This document shows, one piece after another, positions 45,802 through 54,004 of a DNA stretch of 64,000 nt. This DNA is from Streptomyces sp. Act143 (GTDB lineage: Bacteria > Actinomycetota > Actinomycetes > Streptomycetales > Streptomycetaceae): positions 5,055,327 through 5,119,326 of the forward strand of contig NZ_QFRX01000001.1 in assembly GCF_003143935.1 (NCBI RefSeq), in the 5' to 3' direction. Positions within the stretch are counted from its first letter, which is position 1; every line of letters starts with the position of its first letter. Made by a program: the position numbers and the translations under genes. Below the pieces are notes generated by a model. It made no database searches and had not been told where the DNA came from. It saw only the letters and a program-made list of their open reading frames with translations.

Positions 45802-45833
45802 TGTGGATAACCTGCCGGGGTGCCTGTGGACGA
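45802..45833. promoter_or_regulatory. Pair of DnaA boxes upstream of the DUF5819 gene
   Basis: TGTGGATAA at 45802-45810 is the reverse complement of perfect TTATCCACA. TGTGGACGA at 45825-45833 reads TCGTCCACA, which is within the Streptomyces consensus. They lie about 150 bases before the next gene and are directly repeated. Confidence 0.6.
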
Positions 45834-45981
45834 CGTGGGCCGCCGGGCAGGGGCGCGGCTCGTGGGCTGTGCCCGGCGGGTGGGCCTGAGTACCGTTCGC
45901 GTGCGAGCGCCGAACGCAGCGGCGGGCGCGGACGGCCGGGCGGCCGGAGAACAGGGACCGGACATCGGGAAACGGGGCGTG

Positions 45982-46995
45982 ATGGACGCGTACGACACAG
46001 GCTCGGAGGCCCGCCACGGGCCCGACGGGCCGCGCGCTTCCGAGGCGCCCGCGGACCCGGCTCCCCCGCGACCGCGGCCCTCGTCCGCCGACCCGGCTCC
46101 CGCACGGCCTCAGCCGTCGCTCGACCAGCCCTCGACCGCGGACCCGGCTGCCACGGGGCCGCAGCCTTCCCCCGCCGGCTCGGCAGCCCCGCGCCCGCAG
46201 CCTTCCCCCGCTGACTTGGCTCCCCCGCGCCCGCAGCCCTCACCTGCCGTCACGGCTGCTCCGCGACCGCAGCCTTCGTACGGGCCGTACGAGCAGCCTT
46301 CGTACGGCCCGTACGACTCGCCCTCAGGTCCTGTCGGCGCCGACCCCCGCAGCGGAGTCGCCGCGCTGTCCCTGCGCTATCAGATCGGGGCCGCGCTGGC
46401 CCTCGCGGTCGTGGCGGTCACCGTCTGTGTGCATCTCGGGGTGACCTTCCTGCACGTCGCGCCCGCGAACGCGGTCACCAAGCAGCACGGCAGGGCGATC
46501 GACGACTGGATCTACCCGGAGTTCGAGCAGAACTGGAAGCTGTTCGCGCCGAACCCGCTGCAGCAGAACATCGCCGTCCAGGTGCGCGCCCAGGTCCTCA
46601 CCGGGGACGGCACCCTGCGGACCACCGGCTGGTACGACCTGTCCGCCGAGGACGGCCGGGCCATCGACGGCAATCTGCTGCCCAGCCACACCCAGCAGAA
46701 CGAGCTGCGCCGGGCCTGGGACTTCTTCACCGCCACGCACGGCCCCGACAACCGGCCCGTCGGGCTGCGCGGCGCGCTGTCCGAGACGTATCTGCGCCGG
46801 ATCGTGCTGATGCGGCTCGACCGGGACGGCGCGGCGGGGCCGGGCGGCAGCGTCGAGCGGGTGCAGGTGCGGTCCGTGTCCACGAACGTCCGGCCGCCCG
46901 ACTGGAGCCAGGAGCAGGTCTCGGACAAGCCCACCCACCGCGAACTGCCCTGGTGGCCGGTCACCTCGGCCGACCATGGGGGAGGTGCCCGGTGA
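45982..46995 (+). CDS. DUF5819 family membrane protein
   Basis: A 337-residue protein from ATG 45982 (GTG 45979 is also possible). The first 115 residues are Pro-rich, with PRPQPSPA-type repeats. A membrane helix (IGAALALAVVAVTVCVHLGVTFLHV) follows. The conserved DUF5819 domain has DDWIYPEFEQNWKLFAPNPLQQNI and WYDLSAEDGRAIDGNLLPSHTQQNELRRAW. Its stop overlaps the GTG start of the HTTM gene, so the two are coupled. The pair is common in actinobacteria. Function unknown. Confidence 0.82.
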   Translation: MDAYDTGSEARHGPDGPRASEAPADPAPPRPRPSSADPAPARPQPSLDQPSTADPAATGPQPSPAGSAAPRPQPSPADLAPPRPQPSPAVTAAPRPQPSYGPYEQPSYGPYDSPSGPVGADPRSGVAALSLRYQIGAALALAVVAVTVCVHLGVTFLHVAPANAVTKQHGRAIDDWIYPEFEQNWKLFAPNPLQQNIAVQVRAQVLTGDGTLRTTGWYDLSAEDGRAIDGNLLPSHTQQNELRRAWDFFTATHGPDNRPVGLRGALSETYLRRIVLMRLDRDGAAGPGGSVERVQVRSVSTNVRPPDWSQEQVSDKPTHRELPWWPVTSADHGGGAR

Positions 46996-48188
46996 ACCGG
47001 TTCTCCCTTGCGGTCTCCCGGGCCATAGCCCGGATCACCGAGTCGGCGCTCGGCCCGTACCAGTCCGCCGTGGTCCGCATCGGCTTCAGCGCGACCTGGC
47101 TGCTGTTCCTGCTGCGCGAGATCCCGCACCGCCAGGAGCTGTACGGTCCCGACGGGCCCTGGGACTGGGACCTCGCCGAGCAGCTGATCGCGGGCAATGG
47201 TGCCTTCTCGGCCCTGATGTGGTCCGACGGACAGGTCTGGTTCGAGCTCGTCTACGGTCTCGCCGTGCTGTCCAGCGCTCTGCTGCTGCTGGGCTGGCGC
47301 ACCCGCGCGATGTCCGTGCTGTTCATGGTCGGTGTGCTCTCGCTGCAGAACCGCAGCATCTTCATGGGCGACGGCGGCGACAACGTCCTGCACCTGATGT
47401 GCATCTACCTGGTGTTCACGCGCTGCGGGCAGGTGTGGTCGCTGGACGCGCGCCGGGCACGCGCGCGGGGGGAGCACGCTCCGGACCGGGTCGGGCCCGC
47501 CCTGTGGGTCGTCCTCGGCCTGATGCTGATCGCGGCGACGGGCGCGGGCCGGCTCTTCGAGGGCGACCCGTTCGTCCCCGCGCTGCTGTGGGTGCTCTGG
47601 CTGTCGCTGGGCGTGTGGTGGGCGGTGGAACGGCTGGCGCGGACCGACCAACCGCGCATCCTGCTGGACGTGATCGCCAACATGGTGCACAACGGCGCCC
47701 TGCTCGTGATCATGGCCGAGGCCTGTCTGATCTACGCGACCGCGGGCTGGTACAAGATCCAGGGTTCGCGCTGGCAGGACGGCACCGCCGTCTACTACCC
47801 GCTCCACCTGGACTACTTCTCGCCCTGGCCGGGCCTCGCCGACGCCCTCTCGTCCAGCGCCGTGATGGTGCTGCTCATCACCTACGGCACCGTCGCCGTC
47901 CAGGTCGCCTTCCCGTTCACGCTGTTCAACCGGCGGGTCAAGAACGTCCTGCTGGCGGCCATGATGACCGAGCACGCGGTGATCGCGGTCGTGCTCGGGC
48001 TGCCGTTCTTCTCCCTGGCGATGATCGCCGCCGACGCGGTGTTCCTGCCGACGTCCTTCCTGCGCCGGATGGGCGGCTGGGCGGCACGCGCGCGTGCGCG
48101 GCTGACGGCGCGGCGCGACCGTACGCCGCTGCCGCCGCCCCGCGCCCCCGAGAACGCCGAGGAGACGCACGTAGGCTTCACGGCATGA
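46992..48188 (+). CDS. HTTM-domain membrane protein
   Basis: A 398-residue polytopic protein from GTG 46992. HTTM (horizontally transferred transmembrane) features are RIGFSATWLLFLLREIPHRQELYG near the N-terminus, several helices, ATAGWYKIQGSRWQDGTAVYYPLHLDYFSPWPG and FTLFNRRVKNVLLAAMMTEHAVIAVVLGLPFFSLAMIAAD. HTTM is related to the membrane part of vitamin K-dependent gamma-carboxylase, but the catalytic activity of bacterial members is mostly unknown. It is encoded with DUF5819, which may be its partner. The last four bases overlap the next gene. Confidence 0.85.
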   Translation: MNRFSLAVSRAIARITESALGPYQSAVVRIGFSATWLLFLLREIPHRQELYGPDGPWDWDLAEQLIAGNGAFSALMWSDGQVWFELVYGLAVLSSALLLLGWRTRAMSVLFMVGVLSLQNRSIFMGDGGDNVLHLMCIYLVFTRCGQVWSLDARRARARGEHAPDRVGPALWVVLGLMLIAATGAGRLFEGDPFVPALLWVLWLSLGVWWAVERLARTDQPRILLDVIANMVHNGALLVIMAEACLIYATAGWYKIQGSRWQDGTAVYYPLHLDYFSPWPGLADALSSSAVMVLLITYGTVAVQVAFPFTLFNRRVKNVLLAAMMTEHAVIAVVLGLPFFSLAMIAADAVFLPTSFLRRMGGWAARARARLTARRDRTPLPPPRAPENAEETHVGFTA

Positions 48189-48946
48189 CCGACCCCGCGG
48201 ACCCCGCAGACCGTCTCGCCCTCTGGCGCCGGCTCGCCGACTCCGCCGTGCTGCTCGACGGTTTCCACGCGCTCAAGCACGCGCTTCGCTTCGGGGCCGA
48301 GGTGCCGGTGGCGGTCACGACCGACCGCGCGGCCACCCTCGCCCTCGCCGACGAGCTGGCTCCCGACGCGCGCGGATCGCTGGACGCGCTGCTGACGGAG
48401 GTGGCGCCGGCGACGTACCAGAAGCTCGTGCCGCGTCCGCATCCCACGGGGGTGGCCGCCCTGGCGGTACGGCCGTCGCGCGCGGCCCATCTGCGGGCGC
48501 TGGCCCGTGTCCCCCGCCCCGCCCCCGTCGTGGTCCTCGACAATCCGCGCAACCTGGGCAACGCGGGGGCCGTGATCCGGCTGGCGGCCGGTTTCGGGGC
48601 GACCGGTGTCGTCACCACGGGCACCCTCGACCCCTGGCATCCCACGGTCGTGCGCGGGGGCGCGGGGCTGCACTTCGCGACGGCGGTGGAGCGGGTCACG
48701 GTCGAGGAGCTGCCCCCGGGGCCGCTGTTCGCCCTCGATCCGGAAGGCGACGACATCCGGGGCGTGAAGCTCCCGGACGACGCCGTCCTCGCGTTCGGCT
48801 CGGAGCGCAGCGGGCTGTCGGCCGAGCTGCGCGCGCGTGCCGACCATCTGGTGGCGCTGCCGATGAGACCCCAGGTGTCCAGCTACAACCTCGCCACCAG
48901 CGTGGCGATGACGCTGTACCACTGGAGCCTCACGGCGGACTTCTAG
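48185..48946 (+). CDS. SpoU/TrmH-family RNA methyltransferase
   Basis: A 253-residue SPOUT-class methyltransferase. The trefoil-knot motifs are VVLDNPRNLGNAGAVIRLAAGFGA near residue 118, LFALDPEGDD, VLAFGSERSGLS near 203 and PMRPQVSSYNLATSVAMTLYHW at the end, which fit motifs 1 to 3 of 2'-O-methyltransferases of rRNA or tRNA. The target base is unknown. The start ATGA overlaps the HTTM stop. The gene is probably expressed as the third member of the DUF5819-HTTM operon, with no obvious functional link. Confidence 0.88.
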   Translation: MTDPADPADRLALWRRLADSAVLLDGFHALKHALRFGAEVPVAVTTDRAATLALADELAPDARGSLDALLTEVAPATYQKLVPRPHPTGVAALAVRPSRAAHLRALARVPRPAPVVVLDNPRNLGNAGAVIRLAAGFGATGVVTTGTLDPWHPTVVRGGAGLHFATAVERVTVEELPPGPLFALDPEGDDIRGVKLPDDAVLAFGSERSGLSAELRARADHLVALPMRPQVSSYNLATSVAMTLYHWSLTADF

Positions 48947-48959
48947 GCCTTCGGGCCTA
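48944..48959. terminator. TTCG hairpin carrying both stop codons
   Basis: TAGGCC-TTCG-GGCCTA: the left arm is the TAG stop of the methyltransferase gene and the right arm is the TAG stop of the minus-strand paaN gene. The tetraloop is of the stable UUCG kind. Confidence 0.65.
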
Positions 48960-50651
48960 CTGGGCCTCGCGGCGCACCTCGACCACCCGGAAGCGGTTCG
49001 CCACGAACGCGCCGTCGCACAGGGCGGCGTTCGCCGCCGGGTTGCCGCCCGAGCCGTGGAAGTCGGAGAACGCGGCCGTCTGGTTGACGTACACCCCGCC
49101 GGTGAGGTTCAGCGACAGCTGCGCCGCCTCGTCGAAGCAGACCTCCTGGACCGCCCGCTCGACCTCGTCGTCGGTCGTGTACGCCCCGACCGTCATCGCG
49201 CCCTTCTCGCGGATCGTGCGCCGCAGCAGCTCGATCGCGTCCGCCGCCGAGTCGACCGCGACGGCGAAGGAGACGGGGCCGAAGCACTCGCTCATGTAGG
49301 CGGCCTCGTCGTCCGGCTTGGCGCCGTCGAGCTTGACGATGACCGGCGTGCGCACGACCGCGTCCGGGAACTCCGGGTTGGCGATCTCCCGGGAGGCGAG
49401 GGCGACTTCGCCGAGCCCGGCCGCGGCCTCCAGGCGGGCCTTGACGTCCGGGTTGACGATCGCGCCGAGCAGGGCGTTCGCCCGGGCGTCGTCGCCGAGC
49501 AGGCCGTCGACCGCGCGAGCCAGGTCGGCGACGACCTCGTCGAAGGTCCTGGGACCCTCGTCGGTGCGGATGCCGTCGCGGGGGACGAGGAGGTTCTGCG
49601 GGGTGGTGCACATCTGGCCGCTGTACAGGGACAGCGAGAAGGCCAGGTTGGAGAGCATGCCCTTGTAGTTCGCCGTGGAGTCGACCAGGACCGTGTTGAC
49701 GCCGGCCTTCTCCGTGTAGACCTGCGCCTGGCGGGCGTTGGCCTCCAGCCAGTCGCCGAACGCCGTGGAGCCGGTGTAGTCGATGATCCGGATCTCCGGG
49801 CGGGTGGCGAGGGTCTTGGCGATGCCCTCACCGGGGCGCTCGGCGGCGAGCGCGACCAGGTTCGGGTCGAAGCCGGCCGCTCCGAGGACCTCGCGCGCCA
49901 CCTTGACGGTGAGCGCGAGCGGCAGCACCGCGCGCGGGTGCGGCTTGACCAGGACCGCGTTGCCGGTGGCGAGGGAGGCGAACAGGCCCGGGTAGCCGTT
50001 CCACGTCGGGAAGGTGTTGCAGCCGATCATCAGGGCGATGCCCCGCGGGACCGGGGTGAACTGCTTGGTCAGGGCGAGCGGGTCGCGCTTGCCCTGCGGC
50101 TTGGTCCACTCCGCGGTGTCGGGGGTGCGGACCTGCTCCACGTACGCGTACGCCACCGCCTCCAGACCGCGGTCCTGCGCGTGCGGGCCGCCCGCCTGGA
50201 ACGCCATCATGAAGGCCTGGCCGGAGGTGTGCATGACCGCGTGCGCGAACTCGTGCGTCCGGTCGCTGATGCGCTTGAGGATCTCCAGGCAGACCACCGC
50301 GCGGATCTCCGCGCCCGCCTCCCGCCAGGCCTTCTGGCCCGCCTTCATGGCGGGCAGCAGCACGTCCACGTCCGCGTGCGGGTACTCGACGCCCAGCTCC
50401 GGGCCGTACGGGGACACCTCGCCGGAGACCCAGCCGTCCGTGCCGGGCTGGCCGAGGTCGAGGCGGGCGCCGAGGAGGGCGTCGAAGGCCGCCTTGCCCG
50501 CCGCCGCGTCCAGACTGCCGTTCTCGCCGTAGGCCTTCGGGTGCTCGGGGTGCGGGGACCAGTACGCGCGCGTGCGGATCGCTTCCAGCGCCTGGTCGAG
50601 AGTGGGCCGGTGCTTGGCGATCAGCTCGTGGGCGGTCAGTTCGGCGGCCAT
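48957..50651 (-). CDS. paaN: Phenylacetic acid degradation protein PaaN
   Basis: A 564-residue aldehyde-dehydrogenase-fold protein of the PaaN type. Signatures are IGCNTFPTWNGYPGLFASLATGNAVLVKPHP (cofactor-binding region), YTGSTAFGDWLEANA, EKAGVNTVLVDST and the nucleophile Cys in YSGQMCTTPQN near residue 345. The family helps oxidise the ring-opened aldehyde of phenylacetyl-CoA catabolism, paired in other organisms with a hydratase (as in PaaZ) not seen here. It is transcribed divergently from the paaH-like gene, with the operator at 50754-50767 between them. Confidence 0.92.
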   Translation of the reverse strand: MAAELTAHELIAKHRPTLDQALEAIRTRAYWSPHPEHPKAYGENGSLDAAAGKAAFDALLGARLDLGQPGTDGWVSGEVSPYGPELGVEYPHADVDVLLPAMKAGQKAWREAGAEIRAVVCLEILKRISDRTHEFAHAVMHTSGQAFMMAFQAGGPHAQDRGLEAVAYAYVEQVRTPDTAEWTKPQGKRDPLALTKQFTPVPRGIALMIGCNTFPTWNGYPGLFASLATGNAVLVKPHPRAVLPLALTVKVAREVLGAAGFDPNLVALAAERPGEGIAKTLATRPEIRIIDYTGSTAFGDWLEANARQAQVYTEKAGVNTVLVDSTANYKGMLSNLAFSLSLYSGQMCTTPQNLLVPRDGIRTDEGPRTFDEVVADLARAVDGLLGDDARANALLGAIVNPDVKARLEAAAGLGEVALASREIANPEFPDAVVRTPVIVKLDGAKPDDEAAYMSECFGPVSFAVAVDSAADAIELLRRTIREKGAMTVGAYTTDDEVERAVQEVCFDEAAQLSLNLTGGVYVNQTAAFSDFHGSGGNPAANAALCDGAFVANRFRVVEVRREAQ

Positions 50652-50753
50652 GCGGGACCAACTCCTCGTCTTCAGAACTCTTCGTCGAGCTCATGACCTG
50701 GGCGGGACCATGGTCGAAACCATGGGCAGGAACGGCCAGTCAGGGTTAGAGTA

Positions 50754-50767
50754 ACCGAACGATCGGT
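50754..50767. promoter_or_regulatory. PaaR-like operator between paaN and the paaH-like gene
   Basis: ACCGAACGATCGGT matches ACCGNNCGNNCGGT and lies between divergent genes, so one repressor could control both. The TetR gene is the last of the rightward pair. Confidence 0.78.
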
Positions 50768-50823
50768 CGGGACAAGGGGGTCCGCCGCATCTGTGGAAAA
50801 CCCCGTGCGGGAGGATCGCGCAC

Positions 50824-52341
50824 ATGACAGCACTCGACCTCAGCAGCCCCGTGGCCGTCGTCGGCACCGGCACCATGGGCCAGGGCATCGCCCAGGTCGC
50901 GTTGGTCGCCGGCCATCCCGTACGGCTGTACGACAGCGCCCCCGGGCGCGCCCAGGACGCGGCCGACGCGATCGGCGCCCGCCTCGACCGGCTCGTCGAG
51001 AAGGACCGTCTCACCGCCGCCGGCCGCGACGCGGCACGCGCGCGTCTGACGGCCGCCGGCACGCTCGCCGACCTCGCCGACTGCTCGCTGGTGGTCGAGG
51101 CCGTGCTGGAGCGGCTGGACGTCAAGCAGGAGCTGTTCCGCGCGCTGGAGGACGTGGTCGGCGAGGACTGTCTGCTGGCCACCAACACCTCCTCCCTGTC
51201 GGTCACGGCGATCGGCGGCGCCCTGCGCAACCCCGGCCGTCTGGTGGGCCTGCACTTCTTCAACCCCGCCCCGCTGCTGCCGCTCGTCGAGGTCGTCTCC
51301 GGGTTCGCCACCGACGTCACCTCGGCCACGCGCGCGTACGAGACGGCCCGCGCGTGGGGCAAGACGCCGGTCGCCTGCGCCGACACCCCCGGCTTCATCG
51401 TCAACCGCATCGCCCGGCCCTTCTACGCCGAGGCGTTCGCGGTCTACGAGGCCCAGGGCGCCGACCCCGCCACCATCGACGCGGTCCTGCGCGAGTCGGG
51501 CGGCTTCCGGATGGGCGCGTTCGAGCTGACCGACCTCATCGGGCAGGACGTCAACGAGTCCGTCACGCACTCCGTCTGGCAGTCCTTCTTCCAGGACGTC
51601 CGCTTCACCCCCTCCCTCGCCCAGCGCCGCCTGGTCGAGTCGGGCCGCCTCGGCCGCAAGAGCGGGCACGGCTGGTACGAGTACGGCGACGGCGCCGAGC
51701 GCTCCGAGCCGCACACCGCCGAACCGGCCCAGGCGCCCGCCTACGTCACCGCCGAGGGCGACTTGGGCCCCGCGTCCGAGCTGCTCGCCCTGATCCGCGA
51801 GGCGGGCATCCAGGTCCGCGAGGACGAGGAGGACCACGGCACGCGGCTGGTGCTGCCGAGCGGCGGCCAGCTGGCGCTCGCCGACGGGCAGACGTCGGTG
51901 GAGTTCCGGGACGTGGTCTATTTCGACCTCGCCCTCGACTACCGCCGCGCCACCCGCATCGCCCTGTCGGCCTCCCAGGACACCGCCCCGCAGACCCTCG
52001 CCGAGGCCATCGGCCTCTTCCAGGCGCTCGGCAAGGACGTCAGCGTCATCGGCGACGTCCCCGGCATGATCGTCGCCCGCACGGTCGCCCGCATCGTCGA
52101 CCTCGCGCACGACGCCGTCGCCAAGGGGGTGGCGACCGAGGAGGACATCGACACGGCGATGCGTCTCGGGGTCAACTACCCGCTGGGTCCCTTCGAGTGG
52201 AGCCGCAGGCTCGGCCGCAACTGGGCGTACGCGCTCCTCGACGACCTGCACCTGCGCGACCCCTCCGGCCGCTACGCGCCGTCCCTCGCGCTGTACCGCC
52301 ACGCGTACGCCACCGACAAGCGGGAGGGCAGCACCTCATGA
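50824..52341 (+). CDS. paaH: 3-hydroxyacyl-CoA dehydrogenase, PaaH-like
   Basis: A 505-residue NAD-dependent dehydrogenase, longer than the usual 280-320 because the C-terminal dimerisation domain is duplicated. The nucleotide site is VGTGTMGQGIAQVAL near residue 12. The active site includes TNTSSLSVTAIG and GLHFFNPAPLLPLVEVV near 140. The first helical domain has ADTPGFIVNRIARPFYAEAF and the second GDVPGMIVARTVARIVDLAHDAV with GVNYPLGPFEW. It oxidises 3-hydroxyadipyl-CoA in phenylacetate catabolism by analogy. The stop overlaps the TetR gene start (ATGA). Confidence 0.9.
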   Translation: MTALDLSSPVAVVGTGTMGQGIAQVALVAGHPVRLYDSAPGRAQDAADAIGARLDRLVEKDRLTAAGRDAARARLTAAGTLADLADCSLVVEAVLERLDVKQELFRALEDVVGEDCLLATNTSSLSVTAIGGALRNPGRLVGLHFFNPAPLLPLVEVVSGFATDVTSATRAYETARAWGKTPVACADTPGFIVNRIARPFYAEAFAVYEAQGADPATIDAVLRESGGFRMGAFELTDLIGQDVNESVTHSVWQSFFQDVRFTPSLAQRRLVESGRLGRKSGHGWYEYGDGAERSEPHTAEPAQAPAYVTAEGDLGPASELLALIREAGIQVREDEEDHGTRLVLPSGGQLALADGQTSVEFRDVVYFDLALDYRRATRIALSASQDTAPQTLAEAIGLFQALGKDVSVIGDVPGMIVARTVARIVDLAHDAVAKGVATEEDIDTAMRLGVNYPLGPFEWSRRLGRNWAYALLDDLHLRDPSGRYAPSLALYRHAYATDKREGSTS

Positions 52342-52925
52342 CCACCGCCAAGCGCGACACGTACACCCCCGAGACGCTGCTGTCCGTCGCCGTCCAGGTC
52401 TTCAACGAGCGCGGCTACGACGGCACCTCCATGGAGCACCTCTCCAAGGCGGCCGGCATCTCCAAGTCCTCGATCTACCACCACGTGGCGGGCAAGGAGG
52501 AGCTGCTGCGCAGGGCCGTCAGCCGCGCACTGGACGGTTTGTTCGGCATCCTCGACGAGGAGCACGCGCGCGTGGGGCAGGCCGTCGAGCGCCTGGAGTA
52601 CGTGGTCCGGCGCATGGTGGAGGTGCTCATCGCCGAACTCCCCTACGTCACCCTGCTGCTGCGCGTGCGCGGCAACACGGGCACCGAACGCTGGGCCCTG
52701 GAGCGGCGCCGCGACTTCGACCACCGGGTCGCCGAGCTGCTCAAGGCGGCGGCCGCGGACGGGGACGTGCGGGGCGATGTGGAGGTCCGGCTGGCGACCC
52801 GGCTCGTCTTCGGGATGATCAACTCCATCGTGGAGTGGTACCGGCCGGACGGACGCGGGATGAACGAGCGGGACGTGGCGGACGCGGTGGCGCAGTTGGT
52901 GTTCGGGGGGCTGCGCAGGGCCTGA
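52338..52925 (+). CDS. TetR-family repressor, likely PaaR
   Basis: A 195-residue regulator. The HTH is at about residues 12-58 (TLLSVAVQVFNERGYDGTSMEHLSKAAGISKSSIYHHVAGKEELL). The C-terminal helical domain would bind an acyl-CoA; phenylacetyl-CoA is the known inducer of PaaR proteins. The start overlaps the paaH-like stop, so it is made together with a pathway enzyme and probably controls it. Matching operators in front of paaA, paaN/paaH and bkdA mark its likely regulon. This is inferred from sequence only. Confidence 0.82.
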   Translation: MTTAKRDTYTPETLLSVAVQVFNERGYDGTSMEHLSKAAGISKSSIYHHVAGKEELLRRAVSRALDGLFGILDEEHARVGQAVERLEYVVRRMVEVLIAELPYVTLLLRVRGNTGTERWALERRRDFDHRVAELLKAAAADGDVRGDVEVRLATRLVFGMINSIVEWYRPDGRGMNERDVADAVAQLVFGGLRRA

Positions 52926-53011
52926 GGCGGGGCGCCTGAGCACCCGCGCGCGTGAGGGATGAGTACGGCGCCCGATGCCGCGCCCGCCCCGCCGCTGATG
53001 AGGTGGGGCGC

Positions 53012-53308
53012 ATGATCCGGACCGCTGCTCATCATCACCGCACCTGGTGGCGGGCGCCCCTCGTCGCCTCCCTGCCCGGCCTGCCGTGCCTCGCCCTGGA
53101 GTACCGCTGGTTCGCGTCCCACCACGAGACCGGCGCCTTCGGGGGCGTCCTGTACTGGGCGTGCGGTCTCCTGGCGTTCGCCTGGGCCCTGCCGCACCGC
53201 CGGGCCCTGCGCCCGACGCGCATGACGGCGGCCGGCGCCGGGCTCGTCCTCGCGCTGCTGCCGATGCTGTGGCTGATGCTCGCGATCACGGCGTCGCCCT
53301 CGTCCTGA
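53012..53308 (+). CDS. Small membrane protein, function unknown
   Basis: A 98-residue protein from ATG 53012, with GAGGTGGGG upstream. Three hydrophobic segments are likely: about residues 12-28, 38-54 and 68-90 (GAFGGVLYWACGLLAFAWAL; GAGLVLALLPMLWLMLAI). The N-terminus has three consecutive His (AAHHHRTWW). No family recognised. It follows the TetR gene by 86 bp and converges with the Lrp gene. Confidence 0.65.
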   Translation: MIRTAAHHHRTWWRAPLVASLPGLPCLALEYRWFASHHETGAFGGVLYWACGLLAFAWALPHRRALRPTRMTAAGAGLVLALLPMLWLMLAITASPSS

Positions 53309-53328
53309 CCGGCGGTTGCCGAGGCCGC

Positions 53329-53829
53329 TCAGCCCTGCGGCTCCAGGTCCTCCTCCTCGAACACCAGCAGCGTCCGCGTGCTCAGTACCTCCGGGATCGC
53401 CTGGAGGCGGGTGAGGACCAGCTCGCGCAGGGATCTGTTGTCCGGGGTGTGCACCAGCAGCAGGACGTCGAAGTCGCCGCCCACCAGGGCGATGTGGGAG
53501 GCGCCGGGGAGCTGGCGGAGCTGTTCGCGGACCGTGCGCCAGGAGTTCTGGACGATTTTCAGGGTGATGTAGGCCGAGGTGCCCTGGCCCGCGCGTTCGT
53601 GGTCGACGCGGGCGCCGAAGCCGCGGATGACGCCGTCCTCGATGAGGCGGTTGATACGCGCGTAGGCGTTGGCGCGGGAGACGTGGACGCGTTCGGCGAC
53701 GGACCTTATCGAGGCGCGGCCGTCGACCTGGAGCATCTGCAGGATGTCCTGATCGATGGCGTCCAGGGGGCGCGGGGGCGGGAGGGGGACGCCGCCCTCC
53801 GGACTTTCGGCCATTTGTTCAGGTGCCAT
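53329..53829 (-). CDS. Lrp/AsnC-family regulator, BkdR-like
   Basis: A 166-residue regulator from ATG 53829, with GGGAGGCGGGGGGAC upstream (ATG 53850 is a weaker alternative). The N-terminal HTH is LDAIDQDILQMLQVDGRASIRSVAERVHVSRANAYARINRL; the C-terminal ligand domain (about 95-160) has VGGDFDVLLLVHTPDNRSLRELV, the alpha/beta RAM domain that binds amino acids. Its position divergent from bkdABC fits a regulator of branched-chain amino acid catabolism, as in known BkdR and Lrp systems. Confidence 0.88.
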   Translation of the reverse strand: MAPEQMAESPEGGVPLPPPRPLDAIDQDILQMLQVDGRASIRSVAERVHVSRANAYARINRLIEDGVIRGFGARVDHERAGQGTSAYITLKIVQNSWRTVREQLRQLPGASHIALVGGDFDVLLLVHTPDNRSLRELVLTRLQAIPEVLSTRTLLVFEEEDLEPQG

Positions 53830-53874
53830 GTCCCCCCGCCTCCCTACCATGGACGTACTGCGTTCATTGGAGGC

Positions 53875-53896
53875 TGTGGAGAACCGTTTGTCCACA
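53875..53896. promoter_or_regulatory. Convergent DnaA boxes between bkdR-like and bkdA
   Basis: TGTGGAGAA at 53875-53883 (TTCTCCACA on the other strand) faces TTGTCCACA at 53888-53896. Both fit the Streptomyces consensus and lie in a regulatory intergenic region. Confidence 0.55.
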
Positions 53897-53930
53897 GCCT
53901 GAGGGTGCCTGTAGCCAAAATGTGCCGACG

Positions 53931-53944
53931 ACCGAACAATCGGT
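53931..53944. promoter_or_regulatory. PaaR-like operator upstream of bkdA
   Basis: ACCGAACAATCGGT differs at one base from the 50754 site (CG to CA in the centre) and lies about 60 bp upstream of the bkdA start. Confidence 0.6.
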
Positions 53945-54004
53945 AGGTGAGGCGCATCACAACCCGTGACGCGTCTGAAGCCGCTCCCACGAGGAGGTGC
54001 CGTC

